Assembly (NCBI GenBank): GCA_945889005.1
Contig: CAMDBI010000031.1
Coordinates: 1-36,023 of the forward strand
Direction of reading: 5' to 3'
Length of the DNA: 36,023 bases
From: Bacteroides fragilis
GTDB taxonomy: Bacteria; Bacteroidota; Bacteroidia; Bacteroidales; DTGW01
Shown here piece by piece: positions 15,679 through 25,261 of the stretch (positions are counted from its first letter, which is position 1; every line of letters begins with the position of its first letter). Below the pieces are notes generated by a model. The model saw only the letters and a list, made by a program, of their open reading frames with translations. It made no database searches and was not told the DNA's origin. Both the position numbers and the translations under genes were made by a program.

Positions 15679-17152
15679 AATATGCTTTTGCAAACAATAC
15701 CCTTCCTTTCGAAGGTTTTCCCGAAAATACACATTTCCCTTCTTCTTCAATAAAATCTAAAGGAATACAACGGATGGTTGCTTTTGTTTGTTCTTTTATT
15801 TTTTCTTCTGTTTCAGGTGTGCCGTCCCAGTGAGCCAAAATAAAACCGCCTTTTTTATCAAGTACTTTTTTGAAATCGTCGAAATTGTCAACTTTTGTGG
15901 TATGTTCGGTTCTGTATTGCATTGCTTTGTTGAAGATATTACTTTGAATATCGTCTAAAAGCGTCGAAATAGCTTCTGCCAAATTGTCGGCGGAGTATGA
16001 TTTTTTTTCGAGGGTGTCTCGTCGGGCAACTTCAACACAGTTGTTTTGAAGGTCGCGAGGGCCAATGGCTATGCGAACCGGATAGCCTTTGAGCTCGTAT
16101 TCTGCAAATTTCCATCCGGGCTTGTGTGTATCGCGGTTATCGTATTTTACGCTTATGCCTTTTGCCTCAAGTTCTTTTTTTATTAGATTAGCCTTTTCAG
16201 ATATTTGAGCTAATTCTTCGTCGCTTTTGTAGATGGGGACAATCACTACTTGTGTAGGTGCGAGCTTTGGAGGCAATACCAAGCCATTGTCGTCTGAGTG
16301 TGCCATTATAAGAGCGCCCATAAGGCGTGTAGAAACACCCCAAGAGGTAGCCCATACATACTCTTGTCCTCCTTCTTTTGTGGCAAATTTTACATCGAAT
16401 GCTTTTGCAAAGTTTTGACCCAGAAAATGCGATGTGCCACATTGCAATGCTTTGCCATCTTGCATAAGTCCTTCGATACACAATGTGTCCAAAGCTCCTG
16501 CAAATCTTTCGTTGGCAGTTTTACTTCCTTTTATTACAGGCAATGCAAGAAATTGTTCTGCAAAATTGGCATAAACACCCAGCATTTTGTTTGTTTCTTC
16601 AATAGCTTCTTCTTTAGTCGCATGTGCTGTATGACCTTCTTGCCATAGAAACTCGGCCGTACGTAGGAATAATCGGGTGCGCATCTCCCAGCGAACCACA
16701 TTTGCCCATTGATTGCACAATATTGGCAGGTCGCGATACGATTGTATCCATCCTTTATAGGTATGCCATATAATTGTTTCAGATGTAGGACGAACTATAA
16801 GCTCTTCTTCAAGTTTGGCTTCGGGATCGACAATCACACCTTTGCCATTGGGGTCGTTTTTTAGACGATAGTGAGTTACCACAGCACATTCTTTGGCAAA
16901 TCCTTCAACGTGTGAGGCTTCTTTCGAAAAAAATGATTTGGGGATAAACAATGGAAAATATGCATTGTAATGCCCTGTTTCTTTGAACATTTTATCGAGA
17001 ATGGCTTGTATTTTTTCCCAAATAGCATATCCATAAGGTTTAATTACCATACAGCCTCTAACTGCTGAGTTTTCGGCCAGGTCGGCTTTCAAAACCAAGT
17101 CGTTGTACCATTGCGAGTAATCTTGTGAGCGGGGGGTTAATTCTTTTGCCAT
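15677..17152 (-). CDS. proS: Prolyl-tRNA synthetase (class II, short type)
   Basis: Charges tRNA-Pro. Motif 2 is in [20 protein letters not shown] and the following WANVVRWE; motif 3 is around [17 protein letters not shown]; the anticodon-binding domain follows from [12 protein letters not shown]. The protein lacks the large inserted editing domain of the E. coli type and ends with the C-terminal zinc-binding-like extension of the archaeal/eukaryotic-like type. The frame is open to 17197, but [17 protein letters not shown] is the normal N-terminus, so I start at 17152 (491 aa). Confidence 0.95.
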   Translation of the reverse strand: MAKELTPRSQDYSQWYNDLVLKADLAENSAVRGCMVIKPYGYAIWEKIQAILDKMFKETGHYNAYFPLFIPKSFFSKEASHVEGFAKECAVVTHYRLKNDPNGKGVIVDPEAKLEEELIVRPTSETIIWHTYKGWIQSYRDLPILCNQWANVVRWEMRTRLFLRTAEFLWQEGHTAHATKEEAIEETNKMLGVYANFAEQFLALPVIKGSKTANERFAGALDTLCIEGLMQDGKALQCGTSHFLGQNFAKAFDVKFATKEGGQEYVWATSWGVSTRLMGALIMAHSDDNGLVLPPKLAPTQVVIVPIYKSDEELAQISEKANLIKKELEAKGISVKYDNRDTHKPGWKFAEYELKGYPVRIAIGPRDLQNNCVEVARRDTLEKKSYSADNLAEAISTLLDDIQSNIFNKAMQYRTEHTTKVDNFDDFKKVLDKKGGFILAHWDGTPETEEKIKEQTKATIRCIPLDFIEEEGKCVFSGKPSKGRVLFAKAY

Positions 17153-17311
17153 AATTCTTTTCAAATAAACCTGCAAATTAAAGAAAAAATAAGCCACATT
17201 GTATATTTTTTTTTTTTTGTTTACAAATGCATGTTTTTTATGTTAAAAATATTAATTAATAAGTGTTTGGCATGTGGTTTGTAGTTCAAAGGTTTGTAAA
17301 ATTTAAACAAA

Positions 17312-18457
17312 ATGTATAAGAAACAAAAAAATATAATATTGTATTTGTTGGGAATAATGTTGCTTTCACTACAAATCAATGTTTTGGCTCAAGACGATAT
17401 TTATTTTGTTCCTGAAAAGAAAAAATCTGGAAACGATAGTCGTTCAGAGGTTTTGAGAGAGTTTGATTCGACATCTGTAAGTGAACTTATTGGCGATAGT
17501 AACGAAAAGGCATCGGAATATGAAAAATATAGAGCCGATAAGGAATTGAAATATTTCGTTTCACAAACTGCGAAAAACAAGCAAACTGTTAATTGGGATG
17601 AGTTTAAAAATAATAGGTCTTCCGATTCATTGTCATCTGACAAAGACAGTGGCGAATCTCAAAATGTAATTGTAATCAATAATTATGTCGATAACGACGA
17701 TTATTACTATGCAAATCGTTTTCATCGCCCATATTACAATAGTTTTTACGATCCATATTATAGATATTCTTCATGGGGATCGAATTTGTCTGTAAGTTGG
17801 TACGATCCATATTATTACGATTTTTGGGGATATAGTCCATATTATTCATATTACAGTCCATATTATCATCATTATTATTATCACAATTATAATTATCATG
17901 GATATTATGATAATTATGATAATAAAGTAAGTAATCGAAATTCATATTCATCGACCAATTATGGTCGAAGAAGGTCTTATTCAGGAATGGAAACGCCATT
18001 AAATTCAAGTGTTGCAAATGGTTCATCGCGAAGGGTCGAAAGTTCGAATGGAGCAATGGGAATATCGTCGAGTTATCCTTCGAACCCCGACGGCAGAAGA
18101 TCTAGTTACAATAGTAATACCGTAAATTCACAAGTTTATAATAGATCAACCGAAAGGAGATCAATATCTTCTGGAAACAGTCAAAGTGCTTATACTCCAA
18201 GTTATAGTGAGCCTCGTTCTGAAAATAGACCTACTTATAATTCGAATGAGAAAAGTAGTAGACGAAGCTCTAATTCGTCGGGAAGTAGCAGTAGTACTCG
18301 CGAAGGTACTAGTTATTCGGGTGGCTCCGACAATTCGGGCGGTTCGAGACGAAGTAGCGAGAGCTATTCGCCAAGTTCAGGTTCTTCGGGAAACAATAGA
18401 AGTTCAGGCTCGTCGGGAACCAGTGGAGGAAGCAACAGCGGTGGTCGTCGTCGATAA
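17312..18457 (+). CDS. Secreted Tyr-rich / Ser-Gly-rich protein, 381 aa
   Basis: A signal peptide (about 1-26, ending LAQ) leads to an acidic/charged segment (27-120). A strikingly Tyr-rich stretch follows (about 130-205, with DPYYRY, YSPYYHHYYYH, NYHGYYDNYDN), then a low-complexity Ser/Gly/Arg/Asn tail (206-381). There is no catalytic motif. I recall this unnamed protein type immediately upstream of the OmpP1/FadL gene in other Bacteroidales; here the spacing is 42 bp. A role in the cell envelope or as a surface scaffold is an inference. The antisense frame at 17676-18056 is a composition artefact. Confidence 0.8.
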   Translation: MYKKQKNIILYLLGIMLLSLQINVLAQDDIYFVPEKKKSGNDSRSEVLREFDSTSVSELIGDSNEKASEYEKYRADKELKYFVSQTAKNKQTVNWDEFKNNRSSDSLSSDKDSGESQNVIVINNYVDNDDYYYANRFHRPYYNSFYDPYYRYSSWGSNLSVSWYDPYYYDFWGYSPYYSYYSPYYHHYYYHNYNYHGYYDNYDNKVSNRNSYSSTNYGRRRSYSGMETPLNSSVANGSSRRVESSNGAMGISSSYPSNPDGRRSSYNSNTVNSQVYNRSTERRSISSGNSQSAYTPSYSEPRSENRPTYNSNEKSSRRSSNSSGSSSSTREGTSYSGGSDNSGGSRRSSESYSPSSGSSGNNRSSGSSGTSGGSNSGGRRR

Positions 18458-18499
18458 AAATTTCTTATCATATAACTTTTCTAGTAAATACTTTTTATT

Positions 18500-19990
18500 A
18501 TGAAGTTTAATGCTTTATTTCTTTTTTTTATAATAATATATCAATATTCATATTCTCAAGATTATTCTTCATACTTAGACGATGCGTACAGATTGTCGGC
18601 CATCGATTATCAAGGAACTGCACGAGCGCAAGGAATGGCTTCGGCTTTTGGAGCATTGGGTGGCGATTTGTCGTCGATAAGCATCAATCCTGCCGGCTTG
18701 GGTGTGTATAGAAGTAGTGAGTTTACACTTACTCCAGGGTTCAATAGCACAACTGTGAATACAAATTATTTGGGAAGCTCAAAAAAGACAACCGCTTATG
18801 CCGGATCGCTAAATAATATAGGATTTGTTATTAATAGCGACATTAATTCGGACTTAAACTTGGTAAGTGCTAGTCTGGCATTTAATGTCAGTCGAGTGGG
18901 CGATTATAATAACAGTCAGGTAATTGACGCTAAAGAAAAGCCAGTTGGGTCTTCATTTGCACAATTTTTAACTAACAATTCAAATAATCCAGAAATTTAT
19001 TATGATCCATTTTGGGAAGGTTTGGCTTATGATGCGAATGTTGTTCGTTACGATTCATTAGGATACTATAATAATTTTGAAAACGATGTAAATCAAAAAA
19101 AATATAAGATATCTTCCGGAGGTAATACTGAGTATCAAATTGCTTATGGTTTAAATTTTGATCATAAGGTTTATGTTGGAGCAAGTGTTTCTTTAGTGTC
19201 AACCAAATATATTCAACAGTTCGATATTACAGAAATAGATATTGATGATTACGATCTACTTAATAGTTATAGGTTTCACCACGAATTATCGTCTATTGCA
19301 AGAGGTATTAATGCTAAGTTTGGTTTTATTTATAGACCCAATGAAAGTTACAGGTTGGGTGTTTCTGTTCATTTTCCAACATTTTTTTCTATTACTGATG
19401 AATGGGATACCCGAATGACAACCAAATACGACGATGGACGAGTGTATTCGTATTCTCCACAAAACACTGATTATAGCTTGGCTCCGGCTACTCAAAGTTT
19501 AAATATAAGCAGTCCTTTTCGTTTTATATTAAGCAATGCCATTGTATTAGAAAAAATTGGTTTAGTTAGTGTCGATTACGAATTGGTTGATTATAAAAAA
19601 ATGATATTTGGTAATGGAGCTTCGGAAGTAGGTGATGATTTTAATAAATTTGATAATTTAGATTTGAACGAAGAAGTAAAAGAATATATGCGATTGAGTC
19701 ACAATGTTAGAATTGGAGCCGAGAAGCGCATTGGACCAGCATATTTCAGAAGCGGGTATTCGTTTGCAATGAGTCCATTTAAAAAGGGTGTAAGGAACGA
19801 CAATGCTCATATTCACACAGGGGCTTTGGGTATAGGCTATAGGGATAGTAAGTTTTTTACCGACCTGGCAATTGTTCATTCCATTACTCAATATAGTAGT
19901 AATTTATTTCCCGATTTTTATGCCGATTTGTTTACTTCGTCAATAAATCGCACTCGAGTAGTCGCTACCATCGGGTTTCGATTTCAATAA
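18500..19990 (+). CDS. OmpP1/FadL-family outer-membrane porin
   Basis: After a 20-residue signal (ending SYSQ), the mature protein begins with the family signature GTARAQGMASAFGALGGDLSSISINPAGLGVYRSSEF (about 37-75), typical of the Bacteroidota proteins often annotated as hemin receptor. The 496-aa length and alternating strands (for instance RIGAEKRIGPAYFRSGYSF) fit a beta-barrel transporter for hydrophobic compounds, ending in a C-terminal aromatic-type strand (GFRFQ). It probably forms one operon with the upstream Tyr-rich protein. Its last 51 bp overlap the convergent wbqC-like gene. Confidence 0.88.
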   Translation: MKFNALFLFFIIIYQYSYSQDYSSYLDDAYRLSAIDYQGTARAQGMASAFGALGGDLSSISINPAGLGVYRSSEFTLTPGFNSTTVNTNYLGSSKKTTAYAGSLNNIGFVINSDINSDLNLVSASLAFNVSRVGDYNNSQVIDAKEKPVGSSFAQFLTNNSNNPEIYYDPFWEGLAYDANVVRYDSLGYYNNFENDVNQKKYKISSGGNTEYQIAYGLNFDHKVYVGASVSLVSTKYIQQFDITEIDIDDYDLLNSYRFHHELSSIARGINAKFGFIYRPNESYRLGVSVHFPTFFSITDEWDTRMTTKYDDGRVYSYSPQNTDYSLAPATQSLNISSPFRFILSNAIVLEKIGLVSVDYELVDYKKMIFGNGASEVGDDFNKFDNLDLNEEVKEYMRLSHNVRIGAEKRIGPAYFRSGYSFAMSPFKKGVRNDNAHIHTGALGIGYRDSKFFTDLAIVHSITQYSSNLFPDFYADLFTSSINRTRVVATIGFRFQ

Positions 19991-20596
19991 TGCTTCGGCT
20001 GTTTCGGTACCCATATTGAACAAAAGGTCAACAATACTCAGATTGGGAACAAATCCATATTTTTCTGAAAAAACCTGATAATATTCCATAGGTTTAAATT
20101 GTATATCGGGTTTTGCCATGCGTGGTTTAGGGTGTATGCTATCTCTGTAGTCGATGAAATTTGATGTGTCTTTAATAAATACGTTCGAAAAAGCAATGCT
20201 TGGTTTTATGCCAATTAAATCGCAAATACATTGTTGGAGTTGAGAATTGAAGGTGAGTAATGAGGTGATTTTTTTTTCGTAAATACTTATTAAATCGTCG
20301 ATATAATAATCGTAATATGCAGAATTTTTGTAAGCCGACTCTATTGCTCGCAAATGAATATCCTGCCAACGGGTTTTGTATTCGATCTCAATTTCATTTG
20401 TCAATATTTTAGGCGAATCGCTGCGTTTTACCGGAATACTCAATGTTAAAAGGCCATTTGCCGAAAGTATAGAGCATCGGTTGCGGTACGATTGTTTCGA
20501 ATAATGCTCCCATTGCTCTATGCATATAGCTTCGCCACTTGCTAGCTTGGTATAATATTGAATAGGTGCTAAGTATGCTGTTGAAAGAAGAAGCAT
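19940..20596 (-). CDS. WbqC-like protein, 218 aa
   Basis: STAYLAPIQYYTKL near the N-terminus, RCSILSANGLLTLSIPV and KTRWQDIHLRAIESAYKNSAYYDYY match the WbqC-like family, found in O-antigen/polysaccharide loci and broadly in Bacteroidota, with unproven enzymatic function. No signal peptide, so probably cytoplasmic. Its 3' end overlaps the 3' end of the OmpP1/FadL gene by 51 bp in the opposite orientation, with no terminator visible between them. Confidence 0.88.
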   Translation of the reverse strand: MLLLSTAYLAPIQYYTKLASGEAICIEQWEHYSKQSYRNRCSILSANGLLTLSIPVKRSDSPKILTNEIEIEYKTRWQDIHLRAIESAYKNSAYYDYYIDDLISIYEKKITSLLTFNSQLQQCICDLIGIKPSIAFSNVFIKDTSNFIDYRDSIHPKPRMAKPDIQFKPMEYYQVFSEKYGFVPNLSIVDLLFNMGTETAEALLKSKPDGSDYSSAIY

Positions 20597-20600
20597 GGGG

Positions 20601-20628
20601 AGTTAAAAGTTGAAAGTTAAAAGTTGAA
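20601..20628. repeat. 14-bp unit repeated twice upstream of wbqC-like gene
   Basis: AGTTAAAAGTTGAA occurs exactly twice in tandem (20601-20614 and 20615-20628). Each unit is itself two near-identical 7-mers, so the array is heptameric like others in this window. It begins 4 bp upstream of the wbqC-like start codon at 20596. Confidence 0.7.
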
Positions 20629-20682
20629 AATGATTATATTAATATGAATATCACTGAATTATTCAAGTGTGGGTGTAGTTTT

Positions 20683-20724
20683 ATTAGTCATTTGTAATTG
20701 GTCATTAGTAATTAGTAATTATTT
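20683..20724. repeat. Heptamer tandem array beside the larB stop
   Basis: Six 7-bp units of form ATTNGTM (ending ATTATTT) begin at 20683, 20690, 20697, 20704, 20711 and 20718. The last overlaps the larB stop codon at 20719. The units are the same as in the array at 15644-15678. Confidence 0.7.
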
Positions 20725-21468
20725 CAATTTATTTATCATACTTGCCAAATACCCTGCTCCAAAGCCATTGTCGATATTAACTACGCTAATGCCACTGGTA
20801 CAACTTGTAAGCATACCAAGCAAAGCAGCTACACCACTAAATGCAGCGCCATATCCAACACTTGTAGGTACCGCTATTACTGGTTTGTCGACCAATCCAC
20901 CAACGATACTTGGAAGTGCTCCTTCCATACCGGCAACTACAATAAGCACTTTGGCACCCTTAATCATATCGAGATTGCCAAATAAACGATGAATGCCAGC
21001 AATGCCTACATCGAAGAGCCGACGAACATCGTTGCCAAACAATTCGGCAGTAAGAGCAGCTTCTTCGGCAACAGCAATATCCGAAGTGCCAGCTGTGATT
21101 ATGGCTATATATGTGTCGGTTGTAGAATGTGTTTGTTGGCGAATGATTAGAGTTTTCGACAGCGGATTAAACTCTACAGTTGGGCAAATTTCCTTAACGG
21201 CTTCATACATTTCTTTATTGGCTCGCGTTCCCAGTATATTGTTTTTGCCCGATAGCATTTTTTCGACTATACCTCTTACTTGTTCTGTTGTTTTTCCTGC
21301 ACAAAAAATAATTTCGGGGTAGCCCCTTCGCAATTGCCTGTGATTGTCTATCATGGCATAACCAAGATCAGAGAAGGGCAATTCCTTGAGTTTTTGCAAG
21401 GCTATTTCGGTCGTAAGTTTACCATTTTTAACACTTTCGAGAATTTCTTTAATTTGTTCTGGGGTCAT
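20719..21468 (-). CDS. larB: Nickel pincer cofactor biosynthesis protein LarB
   Basis: LarB carboxylates the pyridinium ring of nicotinate adenine dinucleotide and hydrolyses it, the first step towards the nickel-pincer nucleotide cofactor. The N-terminal region (about 36-60, DLGYAMIDNHRQLRRGYPEI) and the PurE-like C-terminal domain (about 121-245, with AGTSDIAVAEEA, VAGMEGALPSIVGG) are typical. C223 in TSCTSGISVVNIDNG is where the catalytic cysteine is expected. The 249-aa length is normal. It is the last gene of the zwf-pgl-larC-larB run, 56 bp after larC. Confidence 0.93.
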   Translation of the reverse strand: MTPEQIKEILESVKNGKLTTEIALQKLKELPFSDLGYAMIDNHRQLRRGYPEIIFCAGKTTEQVRGIVEKMLSGKNNILGTRANKEMYEAVKEICPTVEFNPLSKTLIIRQQTHSTTDTYIAIITAGTSDIAVAEEAALTAELFGNDVRRLFDVGIAGIHRLFGNLDMIKGAKVLIVVAGMEGALPSIVGGLVDKPVIAVPTSVGYGAAFSGVAALLGMLTSCTSGISVVNIDNGFGAGYLASMINKLK

Positions 21469-21524
21469 TTCATTTGATATAAATTGCTTTCAAAATTAAT
21501 AATTTCGGTCGCAGAAAAAGATAA

Positions 21525-22769
21525 TTATTTATTTTTTTGATAAATAGCAATGGCTTCGTTTATTATTTCCGAAACAGGGATTTTATGTTTTTGGGCTAAT
21601 TGTATGCAATGCTCGTATTCCGGTTTGAATTTTGAAACCCCTTCGCCCGAGGCTATTTTGATTTTAACTTTTCCATATTTGGTTTCAATCTCAACAAAAC
21701 TACGATCAAGTATTGTTCGTTGAGCCTCAAAATACCTGATTCCAATTGTGGTAGTTTCGGAAAGCAGGTATTTATTGATGTTTTCTAAGTTTGATTTTTT
21801 GCATAATACAGAAATTTTTGTAGCTGGTCTCGATTTCTTCATGGTAATTGCTGTAGTATACACATCGAGAGCTCCTATTTCAAATAACTTGTCGAAAATT
21901 GAACCGTATATTTCGGGGTTCATATCGTCGATATTGCATTCGACAACTACTACTATATCGTTTAGTGAGTTAGAAACTTGTCCCCAATGAACTCGCAAAA
22001 CATTCGGAATGTTGAAATCTTTGAAACCAATGCCATACGCTGTTTTTTCAATTGAAAAATTAAATGAATCGGCAAATTCGTTTACTATTCCTGCCAATAT
22101 TGCAGCACCTGTAGGTGTTGTTGTTTCGCTCTGAACAGTGCCTGTTTTAACGGGTATGCCTTTGAGTATTTCGGCTGTAGCAGGTGCAGGTACAGGAAAT
22201 GTTCCATGTGCACATTTTACAAAGCCTCCACCAAGTTCAACTCTCGAAGCAATTATTTTTTCGGGTTTTAAATAGTCGATACAGATAGCTGCACCAACAA
22301 TATCTACAATAGAATCGATGGCACCTACTTCGTGAAAATGAATTTCGTTGAGTGTTTTATTGTGAATTTTTGCTTCGGCTTCGCCTATTATTTTAAAGAT
22401 TTTTAAACTAACGGCTTTAATATTATTGTTGAGGGTGCTCGATTCAATAATTTTTTTAATATCGGAATATCCTCTGTGTGAGCTATGAGTATGTGAGTCG
22501 TGTTGCCGTAAATTTATTTGGAGGGTATTGGGCAATACAAAGTTTTTTTTTGAGTTTTCGTGGGTGTGTGTCGATAAATCTTTAACAATGGCACGTGTGC
22601 CAAATATGCCCATTTTATCGGATTTCATAAAATCGACACTCCAGCCCTCAAGATTGAGCTTTTTCAATTCATTGACTATGTGAATTTTGTCTACACCGAG
22701 GTCTGCCATAGCTCCTAAAAACATGTCGCCACTAATGCCCGAGAAACTTTCGATAAAAAGTGTTTTCAT
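21525..22769 (-). CDS. larC: Nickel insertion protein LarC (single frame)
   Basis: LarC inserts Ni into the pincer nucleotide in a CTP-dependent reaction. The N-terminus ESFSGISGDMFLGAMADLGV is diagnostic. A His-rich loop follows (H68, H70, H90, H93, H95, H98), a plausible metal-handling segment, and GAIDSIVDIVGAAICIDYL and TPTGAAIL lie further on. In Lactiplantibacillus plantarum the protein is made from two frames by ribosomal frameshifting; here it is one uninterrupted 414-aa frame. The gene is 12 bp downstream of pgl, a tight operon junction. Confidence 0.93.
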   Translation of the reverse strand: MKTLFIESFSGISGDMFLGAMADLGVDKIHIVNELKKLNLEGWSVDFMKSDKMGIFGTRAIVKDLSTHTHENSKKNFVLPNTLQINLRQHDSHTHSSHRGYSDIKKIIESSTLNNNIKAVSLKIFKIIGEAEAKIHNKTLNEIHFHEVGAIDSIVDIVGAAICIDYLKPEKIIASRVELGGGFVKCAHGTFPVPAPATAEILKGIPVKTGTVQSETTTPTGAAILAGIVNEFADSFNFSIEKTAYGIGFKDFNIPNVLRVHWGQVSNSLNDIVVVVECNIDDMNPEIYGSIFDKLFEIGALDVYTTAITMKKSRPATKISVLCKKSNLENINKYLLSETTTIGIRYFEAQRTILDRSFVEIETKYGKVKIKIASGEGVSKFKPEYEHCIQLAQKHKIPVSEIINEAIAIYQKNK

Positions 22770-22781
22770 AGTATTGTTGTT

Positions 22782-23492
22782 TCAAATTAACGATGCTGCT
22801 TCGCTGTCGAGCCACCACTCTGTATTGGGACGCATTTCTTGAACCAGCCAAGCCGGATAATTTTTGTAATTGCCTGTTTGATTGTGTATTTCTTTAATTA
22901 TTTCGGCTTTGTTTTTCCCGGTTACAAGAAATACAATATTTAAAGCATGTTCTATAATTTTCCCTGTAATACTTATTCTTTTTTGCATACTTGTAGGGTG
23001 GAGGCTAATTTCTAAAATATTTGATGAGTTGAAAAGCTCTATGTTATAAGGAAATATAGAAGCCGTATGTCCATCGTTGCCCATTCCGAGCAATAAAAGA
23101 TCAAATTTTGGAATGGTTTTAGTTTGAGGTAAGCAGGTTAGTAACTCCGCGCCATATCGAACGACTTCAAGTTTTGCATAATTTTCACCTTTTATTCGAT
23201 GGATATTTTCGTTTGGAATTGAAATCTGATCAAATAATGCATTTTTTGCCATTAGGTAATTGCTTTCGCTGTCGGTAGGTGGTACACAGCGTTCGTCGCC
23301 CCAGAAAAAGCTAAGATTTTCCCATTTAGGCATTTCCTTCAATGTTGCTAATTTTTCAAATAATAGTTTGGGGGTAGTTCCTCCCGAAAGGCAAGTGTTG
23401 AAAAAAGGTTTGCTTTCCGAAAGTTCTACAAACTTTTGAGCAAATGCATTTGCCAGTATATCGGGATTTTCAAATATTTTTATATTCTTCAT
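22782..23492 (-). CDS. pgl: 6-phosphogluconolactonase
   Basis: Hydrolyses 6-phosphogluconolactone, the step after Zwf in the oxidative pentose phosphate pathway. Family motifs are LSGGTTPKLLFEKL (35-48), FFWGDERCVPPTDSESNY (about 62-79) and LLLGMGNDGHTASIFP. The 236-aa length is typical of the DevB/SOL type. It is 53 bp downstream of zwf, matching the pathway order. Confidence 0.94.
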   Translation of the reverse strand: MKNIKIFENPDILANAFAQKFVELSESKPFFNTCLSGGTTPKLLFEKLATLKEMPKWENLSFFWGDERCVPPTDSESNYLMAKNALFDQISIPNENIHRIKGENYAKLEVVRYGAELLTCLPQTKTIPKFDLLLLGMGNDGHTASIFPYNIELFNSSNILEISLHPTSMQKRISITGKIIEHALNIVFLVTGKNKAEIIKEIHNQTGNYKNYPAWLVQEMRPNTEWWLDSEAASLI

Positions 23493-23545
23493 GTCAATTT
23501 GTTAGCTTTCAATAATATGTAGTTTTTGAGTTGTTGTTCTGTATT

Positions 23546-25066
23546 CTAAAGTTCACAAAATTCCGAATCGTTGCTCAAATTTCTGCATGGGTATCGCCAT
23601 GTAAGTCCTAGTGGGTCGATTAGCTTGTCGGCTTCTTGGGGGCCCCATGTACCGGCAGGGTATTCGTAAAGGGGAATGTTTTTGTTGCTTTCCCAGGCTG
23701 CCAAAATAGGGTCTATAAAAGCCCAGGTAGCAGCAATGGCATCGCCACGCGAGTATAATGTAGCATCGCCGATCATGCAATCGAGCAACAGACGGGCATA
23801 AGCCAACGGAAGGTATTCGCTTTTAAGGTCTGAGTAGTGAAACGACATGTTAACGTTTTGAACATTGAAGCCTGCTCCGGGTACTTTCATTCCAAATTTT
23901 ACCAATAAACCTTCGTCGGGTTGAATGCGAATGATGAGCTGGTTGCTATCAGAAAGTACAGTATTGTTTTCGATAAATAGTGAGTGAGGAGCCGATTTAA
24001 AGTGAATTACAATTTCGGTAACACGTGTAGGCATACATTTCCCGGTACGTATAAAAAACGGAACACCAGCCCACCGCCAATTGTCGATAAAAAATTTTAA
24101 GGCAACATAAGTTTCTGTTGTTGATTTGGTATCTATACCTTTCTCGTCGAGATAAGAGGGGAGTTTTTTACTGTCGTTTTTGGCATACCTTGCTCGTAAT
24201 ACACTTTCAGATATTTTTTTTGGATCAATGGGTCTAAGCGATTGAAATACCTTGAGCATTTCGTTTCTGATAGGCCAAGCGCCCATCATTGCTGGGGGTT
24301 CCATTGCTGTGAGTCCGACTATCTGCATCAAATGATTCTGAACCATATCGCGCAGAGCACCCGATTGATCGTAGTACCCACCGCGGTTTTCGACACCAAT
24401 ATTCTCGAACGAACTTATTTCGATATGACTTATATAATTGCGATTCCATAAAGGCTCGAAAATGCCATTTGAAAAACGTGTAACCAATATGTTCTGAACG
24501 GTTTCTTTGCCCAAATAATGGTCAATTCTATATATTTGTTCTTCGTCGAAATGTTTGTGGAGTTCGTTGTTGAGTTTAATAGCCGATTGAAGGTCAATTC
24601 CAAAAGGCTTTTCAATAATAATGCGTTTCCAAGTAGTGGTGTCTGACCAGTTGAGGCTTACCGATGCCAGGTTGCCTGCTATACTGCTGTAAAGCTTGGG
24701 TGGCGTTGCCAGATAAAAGATGTAATTGCGGTCTGAATCAATAATGTTATCAATATTTAACAGTTTTTCTCGCAACATTGCATAATCGGAGGGGTCTTCG
24801 GTATTTATTGATAGGTAATAAAGCTTTTTTAAAAAATCTTTATTTTGTTCATCGTTGTAACCTGGAGCATATTTAATGAGCGATTCGTGTTGTTGATCTC
24901 TATATGTGTCGTCGTTCATGTGGGTTCTACTAACTCCCAAAATTGCAAATTTATCGGGCAAAAGTTGGTGGGTATAGAGTTCAAATAAGGCGGGAATAAG
25001 TTTTCTTTTTGTTAAATCTCCGGAAGCTCCAAAAATAACTAATACTTGATTTGTCGCTTTTTTCAT
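23546..25066 (-). CDS. zwf: Glucose-6-phosphate dehydrogenase
   Basis: Oxidises glucose-6-phosphate to the lactone with NAD(P)+. The coenzyme motif GASGDLTKRKLIPALFEL (13-30) and the catalytic/substrate motif RIDHYLGKE are intact, preceded by IIEKPFG. The 506-aa length is usual. It is the first gene of the run zwf-pgl-larC-larB and is divergent from the radical SAM gene. No 6-phosphogluconate dehydrogenase gene is in the window. Confidence 0.96.
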   Translation of the reverse strand: MKKATNQVLVIFGASGDLTKRKLIPALFELYTHQLLPDKFAILGVSRTHMNDDTYRDQQHESLIKYAPGYNDEQNKDFLKKLYYLSINTEDPSDYAMLREKLLNIDNIIDSDRNYIFYLATPPKLYSSIAGNLASVSLNWSDTTTWKRIIIEKPFGIDLQSAIKLNNELHKHFDEEQIYRIDHYLGKETVQNILVTRFSNGIFEPLWNRNYISHIEISSFENIGVENRGGYYDQSGALRDMVQNHLMQIVGLTAMEPPAMMGAWPIRNEMLKVFQSLRPIDPKKISESVLRARYAKNDSKKLPSYLDEKGIDTKSTTETYVALKFFIDNWRWAGVPFFIRTGKCMPTRVTEIVIHFKSAPHSLFIENNTVLSDSNQLIIRIQPDEGLLVKFGMKVPGAGFNVQNVNMSFHYSDLKSEYLPLAYARLLLDCMIGDATLYSRGDAIAATWAFIDPILAAWESNKNIPLYEYPAGTWGPQEADKLIDPLGLTWRYPCRNLSNDSEFCEL

Positions 25067-25214
25067 TCTATATTGAAAGTTTATTTGTTCAAATTTTATT
25101 GTAATGTTTTAAAAAACAGTATTTTAATTTTGGCAATTGTCGAATTAATTTATTTCTTTAAAATAGTAAATAGAAATGAGTTTATAAAGATTTTTAAAAA
25201 TAATAATAATTAAT

Positions 25215-25244
25215 TTTGATATAAAAGAAAGTAGCGTATATTTG
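25215..25244 (+). promoter_or_regulatory. Bacteroidota-type promoter for the radical SAM gene
   Basis: TTTG (25215-25218) and TATATTTG (25237-25244) are 18 bp apart and fit the -33/-7 pattern. The -7 element ends 17 bp before the start codon at 25262, giving a short leader. Confidence 0.65.
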
Positions 25245-25261
25245 CTAAAATAATTAGTATT

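Noticed and set aside
17153-17197. N-terminal extension of prolyl-tRNA synthetase
   Set aside because: The extra 15 residues are hydrophobic and unlike the family, whose N-terminus begins at [10 protein letters not shown].
17676-18056. 126-residue antisense frame rich in Asn, Asp and Met
   Set aside because: It is the mirror of the Tyr-rich coding region; its composition is explained by the sense codons.
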